Part shown: in pieces, positions 24,588-37,300 of the stretch
Position numbering within the stretch: position 1 is the first letter of the stretch
Layout: the number at the start of each line of letters is the position of its first letter
DNA from: Hevea brasiliensis
Taxonomy: Eukaryota; Streptophyta; Magnoliopsida; Malpighiales; Euphorbiaceae
DNA length: 64,000 bases
NCBI RefSeq assembly: GCF_030052815.1
Contig: NC_079510.1
Coordinates: 46,900,725 to 46,964,724 of the forward strand
Reading direction: 5' to 3'
Made by a program: the position numbers and the translations under genes
The notes under the pieces: model-generated
What the model saw: the letters and a program-made list of their open reading frames with translations, nothing else
What the model was told of the DNA's origin: nothing
The model's database searches: none

Positions 24588-25573
24588 ATGAGCAACTACT
24601 ATTGTGCGTACAGTGAGAGGAGACACAAGAGATTTTTTTATCTCAGTTGGATTACAATAAGATTCAGCTATGAGCCCTTACGTTTTTACATTAGTTCTAG
24701 ATGAATTGATGAAACATATAAAAAAGAGTATCCCTTGGTGCATGATGTTTGCGGATGATATAGTTTTGATAAATGAGACGCGAGAAAAAGTCAATAGAAA
24801 GCTAGAGCTTTGGAGAGGTACTCTATAGTCAAAGAGCTTTAAGTTAAGTAGAACGAAGACATAATACATGCATTGCAAGTTCAGTGAACGCTAAGCTAGT
24901 GATAGGGAAGGAGTTAGTTTGGATAGAGTGGTATTGCCTCAAAGTAATCACTTTAAATATATCAGCTCGATCCTTCAAGTATATGGGGTATGTGAGGAGG
25001 ATCTTAGTCATAAGATTAAAGCCGGATAGTTGAAGTAGAGACATGCCAATGGAGTTTTATGTGATTGTAAGATTCCAAATAAGTTGAAAGGAAAATTTTA
25101 CCGTACAGCCATACGACCAACCTTGTTATATGATAGTAAGTGTTGGGTAATAAAGGAGCCGTATGTATTTAAGATGAAAGTTGCAGAGATGAGAATATTA
25201 AGGTGAATGAGTGATCATACTAAACTAAATAAAGGCCATAATGAGATTATTAGAGAAAAGGTAGGAGTGGTATCAATTGAGGATAAGTTGAGAAAAAAGA
25301 TATTGAGGTGATTTGGTCATATAAAACGTAGACATACGAAAACTCCTGTTAGACATGTAGAGCACATTGAGTTAGAGGATAAGATGAAAAGAAGGGGTAG
25401 ACCTAAACTGACTTGGAGGAGAGTAGCACAACATGATCTATAAGCATTACGCATTTCCGAGGATTTAACTCAAAATCGTTTAGAGTGAAGAAAGAGAATC
25501 CATATAGTCAACCCCAATAAATTTTTGGGATAAAGGTTTAGTTGAGTTGAGTTTAAAAATAAGTTTAATAACC

Positions 25574-25945
25574 ATAAATATCTTATTTATATAAAAATAG
25601 AGACCGTTTTAGAACATATTGCACTGACAGGAAGCTTAATATTTATAAGAACTTCACACATAAGACTTGAATATCTTAAGTTAACTTTTAATTAATCAAC
25701 AAAGTTAATTTTAATCAAAAATAGGAAATTGTGAAAAAGTAAAATTTTAATCAAAATTCACACCTTATGAAAGTATGTTTGAAATGGGAAAGAAAAGAAA
25801 GATATGTAAATAATATAAATCAATATAAAAAGAAGAAAATGAATCTTAACTCATATGGTATATGAAGTCAAAATACATTTCTTTACATCCTTTCCTTCTA
25901 AACAAACACAGGCTAACACAATTTACAGTGGCAACTGATAAGTAC
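25574..25945 (-). other. Remaining original intron 1 sequence of pseudogene B
   Basis: AT-rich intron DNA between the LINE target-site copy and the signal-peptide exon. Together with 14469-14800 it gives an original intron of only about 0.7 kb, similar in scale to the 0.9-1.1-kb intron of gene D. No other feature seen. Confidence 0.6.
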
Positions 25946-26069
25946 CTTCTTCACTGGCAAGAACAGGCCCGCGTTGTGCTTTAACCTGGACCTCTTCAAT
26001 GGGCGCTAATGGCAATATAAACATAATTAAGCCATAAATTAACATCAAAATTTCACGTGCTCTACCCAT

Positions 26070-26599
26070 GTTCTTCTTTCTCCACTCCTTCAGCTATGAA
26101 ATATAGAAAAGATTTTATACTAAACGCTTATATAAAAAATACAGACCTTCAAAATAAACAAATAATAATCTAAGATCACTTTGATTAGCATATTAATTCC
26201 ACCTTAAGCCATTGCGTGCATTGAGCTTAGGCAACTTTGCCTACGAAAAAGAATCCTTTTTCCCTATGTTTTTACCTTTTGCTGCTGCTGCTTTATTGAT
26301 TGCCCAATTACAGAAGCCTGAGTCAATGGTCAATAGATTTCCAGTTTCTACTTGTGGGCTCCATCAAGATCACCATGAAATATCCAAGAAACTAACATTT
26401 CAATGACAAAAGAAAGGGTGGCAACTATTGATGAACCAAGTGAGAAGTAACACTGTTTATTTTACATTATTCACAATAAGTTGGAAATCTAAGGTTGGAT
26501 GTATTGGTCCCAGTTTGTTGCATAATTTGATGATAATAAGCAACATAGAGAAATAGAGGAAATGATATTTTTGCAATTGGATACCTAACTTTGCAATGC
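26070..26599. other. 5' flank of pseudogene B
   Basis: Region upstream of the signal-peptide exon of B and downstream of the relic at 26600. No coding exon or transposon end was recognised; promoter elements could not be assigned. Confidence 0.5.
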
Positions 26600-27135
26600 T
26601 TAAACTATTGCGAACCAGGACAAAGATACAGACCAGATGATGACCATGAACCAAACTGACATTGGATTTGATGGATGAACAAGGGACTGAGCTTCGCTTG
26701 CATGAGCCCTGTAATCCCAAACAAGATTAGTATATTAGGTTTGTCATAACAATAATAATCAATGAAACGCTAGGAGGAATGGGCCTTTCCTTCACATTTG
26801 ATGGTGAAGCATACCATCGAGATCTTGCCCTTTAAGAAATCTGCATTTCAAGAATACTAGAACCTATCATTTCCAAAATTTTTGAAGTTCCAAATCAGTT
26901 GTTATATTTATCTTACCTGTCCAAATAGAAGAAACCTTGAAATAGGTGATGAAAGAAGTGTACATTTTACCGTGGCATACATCATCCAGGCCTGTGCAAT
27001 TGCAGATGAGATTATTGTTGTACGAGGGCATGGCATCGGATTTTGGTGTCTGCCAGCTTAAGTCATTACTGCATGGGTCTACATTGAAATTCCAGTCTTT
27101 TTTTTTTTTTTTTCTGCAATTTCACGTAGAGCTTG
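26600..27135 (-). pseudogene. Relic of an LRR-malectin RLK: cap exon, one LRR exon and kinase tail only
   Basis: Three pieces remain in gene order. The first is a cap exon at about 26960-27135 whose frame still reads [12 protein letters not shown] and NLICNC, with a run of about 18 T replacing part of its 5' side. The second is a first-LRR exon near 26805-26865. The third is a piece like the last kinase exon at about 26600-26720, matched by its resemblance to 6961-7040 of gene B. Signal peptide, most LRRs, malectin, membrane and kinase core are gone, so a large internal deletion removed them. It lies between the 5' end of gene B and the 3' end of gene C. Confidence 0.7.
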
Positions 27136-28367
27136 CATTGGTTTATAATTTGGTAAGCTAAGCTACACCAGTGAATTTGCTACAGGTTGACCAGACTTTA
27201 TCTGGCTACATTTCCCACTTCTTATTCTAGTGTTTTAGAATGGCCCATACGTTTTGGAGGAATCACCAGGAGGAGAACGAGGATGAGCAGGTTCAAGTTC
27301 TTCTTGTTAGTGATTTACATTTGTTTAATCTTCATTCTTTTTATATATTTTGCATGTTCTGCTATTCAGATTGATTTTGCATTTGGGGATTTAATTTAGA
27401 GATTTTGGGATTAATTAGTGAAATTTGCATAGTAAAGAATTTGATTAAATTAATTTAAAATATGATCTAACTTTATTTATGAAAAAATAAAAAATAAATA
27501 CCTTATGATTTCGCACTTTAACACATAAGAGACTAACACTAGTGTAGTATGTGACGTTGACATGATAACACATGATAGTAACCATATGGTAACATGCCGC
27601 CATGTCAGAGTCACATGTTCATCACTTTAATATCATTTAATGGTAATTAACTATTTTAAACACATTTACTAATGAAAAAACACAGATGGTATTTTTTTTT
27701 TTACTTTTCCTTTCTTTTTAATATTTATTTTTGTCCTCGAAATATGAATGTCTAGTTCCACCTTAACCCATCTTTTCAATATTTATTTTTGTCCCCCAAA
27801 TATGATTCCACCTTTACTCAGAGTCCCGTACAAGTCTATTGGATGGAGGTAAAAAAGGATAAAAGAAGACCAAGCCTTCACCAGAATTTTCATATTATTG
27901 TTCCCCAATAATAAATTACGAATTGATACAATGTCACAGCACATGAAAATAATACTCTTTTTTTCATAAAAATGTGTGCCCTGATAACATTCAGAGTAGA
28001 CTCCACATGATTGTAAAATAATGATACATGTATACCTAAAGCACTTAATGATTTCTCAAATATCACTTGATAGTTACACTTTACATACCAAGTCATCTAG
28101 AAATGCATATAGAAGTAATCTCAATGTTATATTTTTCTTCCGTAAGTTAAGGTGATAACTATATAAATTTATAAAAATTAGAAGAAAATTCAATGTACAA
28201 TTGATATACAAAAATAGAGATCATGACATAAAAAGTTAAATCCAATTCAATCATATGGAACTCAAAGCTCCAATAAATCTTCATTTGAGGTTCAATTCAA
28301 GTAAAAACAGAAACAAGTACCTGAAAGATACCAAATTCTGAAATTATTTAGCTTATTGAGCATAACA
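27136..28367. other. Intergenic region 3' of gene C
   Basis: 1.2 kb of AT-rich DNA. It contains a short direct repeat near 27720-27825 (two copies of about 40 bases beginning AATATTTATTTTTGTCC) and a block near 27520-27610 rich in CATG-type words. A plus-strand frame at 27187-27399 was judged not to be a gene. No transposon boundary could be fixed. Confidence 0.5.
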
Positions 28368-31300
28368 CTAATGTGAAAATGGTGAAGTTTCACTAACGTC
28401 CAAATTTATGGACTCGGGATTAACCGGATAGAGATCATAAGCAGATACAGTGGAAGATCCAATCCCTGTATTGTATGATGAAAAAATTGGTGCCTGGCTT
28501 GTGCTTGTACCGTCGCTTGACGTCTGCTGGTAGTGATCCTTGAGGGGTTTAAGTCGCATGTCATCAGCATAAATGCCAGGATTTGATACCACTTCCTCAA
28601 TTCTTGTTTGTCCTTCAAGCATACTCAGAGCGACTGACATTGTAGGCCTTATCATTGGTGATGCATTGGTACATAAAAGAGCCACTTTAAGCATCCTTTC
28701 AGCCTCATCCACGTTGAATTCAGACTCCAACCTTGGGTCCACTATTTCCATTAAATTTCCTTTCTGTTGCAAAATAAAGGCCTGCAACAAACAAGCCCCA
28801 AAAAAAAAGTTATTAACTTCAAATATCCAACCAAACCAAACATTCGAAGTTTATGCATACAGAACTGAAATGCAACTGAAATATGTGATAGCAAGATACA
28901 TTATTCCAGGTTTACCCAGTCAAGAAGACAAACAGCCTCATTTTTCGGCCTATAACTGGCATTGCTCCTTCCACTGACAATTTCCAAAGCAACTACTCCA
29001 AAGCTATAAACATCTGCCTTTTCTGTTAGATAACCCCAGAGTGCATATTCTGGAGCCATATATCCTCTGCAATTAAAGAACATGACAAATTAATGCCTTC
29101 ATAATACATGATTTATTTTAAGGATCAGGAATATATATCCCAGAAAAAGAAAATGAGGAGAAAAAATTTATGCCCATGTAACTGACATAGTTCCTGCAAT
29201 TCTGGTGCTAATGTGAGTATTCTCCTCCTCACAGAGCTTTGCTAGTCCAAAATCTGATATCTTGGCATTCAGGTCCTTATCAAGCAAGACATTTGTTGCT
29301 TTGATGTCTCTATGGATTATCCTGAGTGCTGATTCTTCATGAAGAAATGCTAGACCTCTTGCTATTCCTAGGCAAATATTCTGTCTGGTTGCCCAGTCCA
29401 ACATCAGAGAACTTGCTTCTGAACCTGTAGTTAATCCATAAAGGAGGTTTCTTAACCAAAATCATTTCATGTTAGATGGCTACACTAGTTTCTAGCAAAC
29501 TTACCAATGCCATTATGTCTACCAAAGAGTGCATATGCGAGGCTGTTGTTTTCCATGTACTCGTATACCAGCAGTAACTGATTTCCTTCAATACAACATC
29601 CATAAAGCTTTACAAGATTTGGGTGCTGTAAACCAGATATCATTCCTATTTCATTCACAAATTCACGGTTTCCTTGCCTGGATTTGGAAGATAGTTGCTT
29701 CACAGCTATATTGGTGCCATCTAATAGTTCACCCTGCATTGGAATTATTATATGGAAATCAAGCACTCTAATGCTAATGTTTCAGGAAATTTGTCACAGT
29801 CCTGCACGCTTGGATAGGAGAAAATATGGGAGTTATTTATGAAAGTACTAGCTGTTTTACCTTGTATACAGACCCAAAACCACCTTCTCCAATCTTGTTT
29901 GCGGAATCAAAATTATTAGTGGCAGCTCTTAGTTGTCTCAAAGTGAAGGAACCAGTTTGCAGATCCAGCCCTTTAAGATCTGCACAATAAAAGTCAGTTT
30001 GGAAGGATTTGCTTCAGAGGATGTATAATTACTTGACTGAAATAACTAATGATGTAGAACAAAGGGAAAGAACCAAAAACAAGGATAAATCAACGACCAA
30101 TCCTTAATAAAAAGAACTAATTCTCAATAATTTTATTTAATCTCAATAAAAATCATAATTTAAAGCTACTAAATAATAGAAAATTAGCTCTATTTATAGA
30201 GCTTACAACCCTAATCAAATTAGGAATAAAAATCCTAATTCAACTCTAGTTAGGAATACTAAATAAGATGAATTAGAAAATAATAGATCTAATAATAATA
30301 AAATCCTTAAACCATAAAAACTATTCAAATTTTTTTATTCTATAATAATTAAAATTCCTAAATAAAATTCTAAACTTCCTATTCCGCATTATTCTCCCCT
30401 GGTTGGAGAAAACTCGACCTCGAGTTCTAAAGTATTGAAGGATCAAGGACCAAGGAGAACACATAGTATGATCTTCTTGGACGGTAGCAATAAGAATGAC
30501 TTGAAGAAGTTTGTGCTTGCTTTTGTATTCTTAGAAACATCTGGGCAGATAAAATTAATTAGAACAATAGTTGAAATGCCCTTTAACTCAATAGGATCTT
30601 CAATTTTCATTGATGTCTCCATAAAATCTTCTTCATTCCCCAATATATCTTCCTCAAGCTTTGATTGTGCAGTTTTATCAATTTCTTGCTCTGGAAAAAG
30701 CTCTTCAACATGTGAATGCTCAAGACTTGAATCGTTAGATTCTTCAATCTCATACTCTTCAATCTTGATTTCCCTAGGTTGCTCTTTTTGTTCCCCGTTC
30801 TCATCTTCAAGTTGCTCTTCGAATTTTTCTTCTTGTTCATCTTCAACGTCAAGCTTCTTTCCTTGATTTACAATTAGAATTTCTTCTTTAAGTTCTTACA
30901 CAGCCACAGATAACTTATTAAGCTATATTTTTGATAACTCATCAACCTGTACTTCTACCTTTGATAACTTATCAAGTTGTGCTTTCAATTTTTTCAAACC
31001 TGAAATCACAAGTTCTTTCCTGCATTTTTCAAGCTCTCTTTCCTTAACTTGTAAGAATTATTGTAAATCTTCATATTCCCTTTCCTTATTTAGTAAAATC
31101 TGTTTAACTTCTCAATATTCACCATGTAAGAAAGAACACCTTTCATGATCACGTCTATAACTATAATTATCTATCCAATGACATAGAAATAATAATTGAC
31201 CCTTATGAAATCCAATGTCATAATTAATTTCTTCGAAAACATTTTGTAGTAATTGATCTCCTCTTCTAAATTCCGCCTAAGTAGTTTGCGCTTAGCCGGT

Positions 31301-34300
31301 CCTAAGCCCGGATAAAGGAGGAGGGTTGCGGTAGCTGACAATCAGCGTAAAAATTTCGTCACATCTTATGATATGGATTCAAATGATATAAATGTTGGGG
31401 CGTCCTCTACTTACGACGCGCTACATCGGAGCCCGGGTGTAGTGAGAAATATGCAAGGGTGTAAGGGTTCACCGAAAGCGACGGGCCATGCCGGCGCCCG
31501 AGTGTGGTGTTAAATGAGCAAGGGTTTTCACATCATGGACGGGTGTGGATAAATAAGTTAATCCATAGGACAGATAGTAGAACAGATAGTAGAATAGAAC
31601 ACCAGATAGGCATAGAGAACAATAGAAGATATCATAGAAGGAGATCAATTAGGAAGGAACATGTTAGGAGGAGAATCAGGGTTGGTATTTGGAATATTAG
31701 ATCACTTACAGGAAAATTAATGGAGCTTGTGGATATCTTGGAAAGGAGAAGGGTGAAAATTACTTGCATTCAGGAGACTAAATGGGTAGGGAAGAAAAGT
31801 AAGGAAGTGGGTAATTCAGGGTACAAACTATGATTTACCGGAAATGAGAGAAATAAGAACGGTGTGGGCATAATCATAGACAGGACATTGAAAGATGCTG
31901 TAATAGCTGTGAAAAGAGTAGGAGATAGAATTATACTAGTAAAACTAGTACTAGAAGGAGAAACAACAAATATAGTTAGTGCTTATGCCCCACAAATAGG
32001 ACTAGATAGTGAGAGTAAACAAAGATTTTGGGAAGATATGGATGATCTAATGCAAAGCATACCGAATGAGGAGAATGTTTTCATCGGTGGAGATTTGAAT
32101 GGACATGTAGGAAGTGATAGGCAAGACTATGAGAATATTCATGAAGGTTTTGGATTTGGCAACCGAAATGAGGAGGGAAAAAACATTCTGGATTTTGCTA
32201 TGGCATACGACCTAATACTAGCAAATACCTACTTTATAAAAAGAGTCACATTTAGTAACTTTCAAAAGTGGGGCAACATAGAAGCCAAATTGACTTTCTC
32301 TTAACCAAGAAGACAAATAGAGCTCTATGCAAGGATTGTAAGGTCATTCCGGGAGAGGCTTTAACAAGACAATATCGGTTAATGGTCTTGGATGTCAAGT
32401 TTAGGAACAATTCAAGTAAGGTTAGAAGAAATAATGTAGCCCAAACAAAGTGGTGGGAGTTCAAAGGAGTAAAGCAAATGAAGTTAAAAAATGAGCTTCT
32501 CGAGTCTGAAGCATGGAAGCTGGATATGGAGGCAAATGATATGTGGATACAGATGGCATCAAAGATTAGAGAAGTAGCTAGAAAAGTACTTGGAGAGTCT
32601 AGAAGATATGGACCACCCTCAAAAGAGAAATAGTGGTGGAATGAGGAAGTACAAAAGGTAGTGAAGAGAAAGAGAGAATGGTATAAGAAATTACCTAAGT
32701 GTGATAATAATGAGGCATATGAACAGTACAAGATAGCAAAAAAAGAAGCAAAAAAGGCAGTTAGTCAAGCAAGAGCGCAGGCCTTTGAAAAGTTATATGA
32801 GAAACTTGGAACTAAAGAAGGGGAGAAAGATATTTATAGATTAGCAAGGAGGAGAGAAAAGAAATGTCAAGATCTCAATCAAGTTAGGTGTATTAAGGAT
32901 AAAAAAGGAAAAGTGTTGGTGAAAGATGAAGACATTAAAGAAAGATGGAGAAATTATTTTGATGATCTCTTTAATAATAGTCAAAATGGTAATAGCGTAA
33001 ATAAAGACTGTAGAGCAATAGAAAAAATGTGAATTATACTAGAAGGATTAGATCTTTAGACGTAAATGAAGCACTTAAGAGAATGAAAGTGGGTAAAGCC
33101 TGTGGACCCGATGGAATACCAATTGAAGTATGAAAGTGTTTGGGAGATATGGGAGTGGCTTGATTAACAAAATTGTTTAATAAGATTCTAAATTCAAAGA
33201 AAATGCCTGATGAATGGAGGAGTATTTTAGTACCTATTTTTAAAAATAAGGGAGACATACAGAGTTGCTCAAACTATAGGACTATAGGGGAAATAAACTC
33301 ATGAGCCATACTATGAAGTTGTGGGGGAGAGTTGTGGAACATCGACTAGGTCATGATACTTCTATCTCTCCCAATCAATTTGGCTTCATGCTTGGTCGTT
33401 CAACTATGGAAGTGATCTTTCTCATCAGAAGCTTGATGGAGAAATATAGAGATGCGAGGAAAGATTTATACATGGTTTTTATCGATTTCGAGAAGGCTTA
33501 TGATAGTGTTCCAAGAGATGTCTTATGGAGAGTGTTAGAACAAAAGGAGATATCTATTAGGTACATACAAGTGTTGAAAGACATGTATGAAGGAACAACT
33601 ACTATTGTGAGCACAGTGGGAGGGGATACAAGAGATTTTACTATCTCAGTTGGATTACACCAAGGTTCAGCTGTAAGCCCTTACCTTTTTACATTAGTTT
33701 TAGATGAATTAACGAAACATATACAAGAGAGTATCCCTTGGTGCATGATGTTTGCGGATGATATAGTTCTGATAAATGACACGCAAGAAGGAGTTAATAG
33801 AAAGCTAGAGCTTTGGAAAAGTACTCTAGAGTCAAAGGGCTTTAAGTTAAGTAGAACGAAGACAGAATACATGCATTACAAGTTCAGTGAAGGCCGAACT
33901 GGCTATAGGGAAGGAGTTAGTTTGGATGGAGTGATACTGTCCCAAAGTAATCACTTTAAATATCTCGGCTCAGTCCTTCAAGTAGATAGGGGATGTGAGA
34001 AGGATGTTAGTCATAGGATTAAAGCCGAATGGTTGAAGTGGAGACGTGCCACGGGAGTTTTATGTGATCGCAAGATTCCCAATAAGTTGAAAAGAAAATT
34101 TTACCGTACAGCCATACGATCGGCCATGTTATATGGTAGTGAGTGTTGGGCACTGAAGGAGTCGTATGTGTTTAAGATAAGAGTTGCAGAGATGAGAATG
34201 TTAAGGTAGATGAATGGCCATACTAGACTAGATAAAACCCGTAATGAGAGTATTGGAGAAAAGGTAGGAGTGGTACCAATTGAGGATAAGTTGAGAGAAG

Positions 34301-37300
34301 GGAGATTAAGGTAATTTAGTTATGTGAAGCGTAGACATACGAAAGCTCCAATTAGACAAGTAGAGCACATTAGGGTAGAGGATAGAAAGAAAAGAAGTGG
34401 TAGACCTAAACTGACTTGGAGAAGAGTAGTACAACACGACCTAGAAGCATTACACATTCCCGAGGATTTAATCCTCAATCGTTTAGAGTGGAGAAAGAGA
34501 ATCCATATAGTCAATCCCAAATTTTTTGGGATAAAGGCTTAGTTGAGTTGAGTTGAGTTGATCTCCTCTTCTAACCTCTTAATATAAGTTTCCATAGCAT
34601 TTAAAGTAAGAAAACATACCTTACTCGAAGGAAAAAAAAAACTCAAAATTCAGCTTTTAATAGTTATTTCTACTGAAAACAAGGGTGAGCTTGTTGGGTG
34701 TGGAAGCTGATCCGAATACCCGATCTGTTGATTTAAAGCTCTAGGTGCATTAGACTGAAGTTCCAACAACACGAAGAAATAGATCAGCTAACGACGAGTT
34801 GTTGGGTTCTTCTGGTTTTCTACTTTTTTATTTTTTTAACTATAGGCAGCAAGAAAAAATTTCAAAGGATAAAAACACAAGTGTGTATCTAAGGAATGGG
34901 AAGAATTGAATGGGAGGTCTAGTAATTTTGCAGAAAGCGATGGAACATTGGCTCAATTTCAGGCTCTGATACTAAAATTAATGTAGAACAAAGGGAAAGA
35001 ACTAAGAACAAGCAGAAATCAAGGACCAATTCTCCAAAGAGATAACTAATTCTCAATAATTTTATTTAATTTCAATAATAATCATAATTTAAAGCTACTG
35101 AATAATAGACAATTAGCTCTATTTATAGAACTTACAGCCCTAATCAAATTAGGACTAGAAATCCTAATTCAACTTTAATTAGGGATACTAAATAAGATAA
35201 ATTAGAAAATAATAGACCTAATAATAGTAAAATTCCTAAACAATAAAAACTCTTCAAATGTTCTAATTCTATAATAATTAAAATTCCTAAATAAAATTCT
35301 AAACTTCCTATTCTGCATTAACTGAGCATTAGATGCATTCTCTATGCTTAATTTGTATGTGCCTATGTGATTGCTTGCATATTTATCAAGAAACAAACTA
35401 AAGGAATGCTTGATTCAGCATACCTTGTTCTCTTGAGCGTTTATCTTTAAAACAGAATTTCAAACAAATAAAATCCATAACTAAGAAAGCAAGGCATGCT
35501 ATTTTACAAAAGAGCTAATCCCTTATCATTTCAGCCATCTAATCATATTTCATTTTGAAGTTTCAAAATTATTTTTGTAGTATAGCAGCAGATCTAGTTG
35601 TCACCCTTATGATACCGACAATGATCTCAGCTTACATGATTATCAGCAAAACAGAAATGGGATAATAATATATCTTAAACACATTTTCCCATTCATTGTT
35701 GCTCTACAGTTGCTTTCATGGTTGTATTATCAGGTTGCCCATCTTTGACTGGGGAAAGCAATTAAGGAATCCATTTCTAGACATTAAAATAGAAAGAAGG
35801 GAATTGTGAGACAGCCGCAAAATAGTCTGTCCCCAGACATATTCTGGCAATAGTAATGAAATCAAAAATGAAAAATTCCAAAGAGTGAATGATGCAGTTT
35901 CTTTTTGATACCTCTTTCCCTTAATACCCTGCCTCCTAAACAACCTTTCAACCAAAGAGTGCCTACAATAATGAAAATGAGGAATAATGGCAAAACAACG
36001 GCTCCAGCCACAATGAACTTCTTCCAGTTTTTCGGAGGCTTGAAATCTGTGGAAAATTGGAGAAATGGACAGCAGTGATTTCAAATTGCAGTTTATGATC
36101 TACATATATAAATAAATCCATACACGCCCACAGCAAAATTGCTAATAATGTCTCATCATGCAACTATAATACGTCTATATAAACCATGAGCATAAACAGC
36201 ATAAAATTTCTAATATGATAGGTTCAACTTACCAGCTTCCATATCAATAGCAGATATGAGAGGCCCGTATATTCCTTTTTGTGGAGCAGTTGTTGTTCCT
36301 TTCCCAACCCATCGAAAGCGGATCTCTAAAGTTCCATTCTTAACAACGGCTTTAAATGGTGTAATTACTACATTATCTACCCCTGGTGCTTCCTTCTTGA
36401 TTTCAAAATCCTTCAATACGAGCTCATCCTAAACACGCAGATTAAATAAAAATCTTCTTATGTTACAAGTAAACAGCAAGTAATATGAACCAGACTACCT
36501 GGATATAAACATCAAATATCCGTCTTCCCAGACTTTGGAAGGATTTGTTATCCCTGATTACTATCTCCGCAAAGTGAAGCTTCACAGTGTAATTCCCATT
36601 CACTAAACAACGCGCATAGTATGTGAGAGAGAGGGGAGATAGACGTGCATTTGTGTACAATTCAGAGTTACTCATTCTTAGCATGGACACATTTTTTCCT
36701 ATAAACATGTCTGCTGTGTTATTTACATCCCAAAAACGTCCAGTGGTACTAACTGCCCAGTTGTCTTTCAAGGGAACATATTGTGCTTCACCTCCGTACC
36801 CTTCATCTGCTTCGTAGCTGAACTTCCCAATGGTGATTTCTTGTCCACCGCAGTTTATATGCAACGAATAACGATCTAATAGAAAATTAGAAATATTAAC
36901 TATGCTATTTCAAAAAAAAAAAAAAGAAATATTAAATATGTTAACTGAATATAATTCGATAAGACCAATGATAACAGAACAGACATGAACAAACTTTGTT
37001 GCCTCATATGTTGTTTTTGTTTTGTTTATCTTTAACAGAACCAATGAGATTTTGAGTTTTTCTTTTTTCCTGTCAAATGAGTTCCCCTGTCTTGTTTTTG
37101 ATTCCATTTTATATTTTGAATACCAAAGGAGAAGGCATAAAAAAATAAAGAGTATGTATCACCAATTTAGATGCCAATGTATGACAACCTTTTGAACAAG
37201 GAAGGCTGCCCAAGCACTCCACAGCCTTTCTGGAAAGGTAATACATGAAAGAGGCATCAACTTATATTAAACAAAAGGGAAGAAAGATAACAATTACTTT

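Larger units (their letters stand above)
14821..25553 (+). mobile_element. LINE-1 copy (RTE-clade non-LTR retrotransposon), split by an LTR element
   Basis: The LINE occupies 14821-17122 and 24593-25553, about 3.27 kb in all, matching the 3.29-kb copy at 31273-34557 from its first bases (CCGCCTAAGTAG) to its TTGAG-type tail. A 20-base imperfect target-site duplication flanks it (14801-14820 and 25554-25573, two mismatches). The decayed frame holds an APE-type endonuclease ([16 protein letters not shown]) and a reverse transcriptase with [11 protein letters not shown] after the interruption (about 24745-24780). Many stops and frameshifts make it inactive. The RTE assignment rests on the FADD context and on a short tandem-repeat tail in place of poly(A). 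It inserted into intron 1 of gene B in the orientation opposite to the gene. Confidence 0.88.
6961..26069 (-). pseudogene. Gene B: decayed LRR-malectin receptor-like kinase with an 11.5-kb first intron
   Basis: Same architecture as genes A, C and D. Signal-peptide exon 25946-26069; cap exon 14297-14468; LRR exons about 10980-14175; malectin 10379-10765 and 10115-10315; membrane exon 9774-9908; kinase exons 8877-8994, 8431-8641, 8084-8321, 7590-7738 and 6961-7305. Several lesions show it is dead: an in-frame TAA in the second LRR exon (14012-14014), a weak GC donor after the first LRR exon, a frameshift in the malectin exon near 10545, loss of the AG acceptor before the second malectin exon (near 10316), a one-base deletion in the glycine-loop exon, HRD changed to HID, and a frameshift plus stop in the activation-segment exon (7590-7738, 149 nt against 151). 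The glycine loop, the VAVK lysine and DFG are still recognisable. Intron 1 (14469-25945) contains the nested retroelements. Truncated products remain possible. Confidence 0.9.
30048..35318 (-). mobile_element. Small non-autonomous LTR retroelement in an intron of gene C, split by a LINE
   Basis: Direct LTRs of about 340 bases (30048-30389 and 34981-35318) flank about 1.3 kb of own internal sequence. The target-site duplication is TAACT (30043-30047 and 35319-35323). A tRNA-Met-type primer site lies at 34962-34980 (AGTATCAGAGCC on the minus strand) and a G-rich polypurine tract at 30390-30402, so the element is in the same orientation as gene C. No gag, protease, RT or integrase was found. The internal part carries one coiled-coil/acidic reading frame (separate entry). 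Gene D intron 45749-46435 is an empty site: its sequence runs straight through TAACTGAGCATTAG. The insertion is therefore younger than the split of C and D. Confidence 0.88.

Noticed and set aside
27187..27399. Plus-strand 70-codon frame in the intergenic region 3' of gene C
   Set aside because: Hydrophobic, no recognisable motif, overlaps AT-rich DNA and has no paralogous counterpart in the window.
30435..30866. 143-codon plus-strand frame rich in Ser and Cys
   Set aside because: It is the antisense shadow of the acidic minus-strand frame of the small LTR element.
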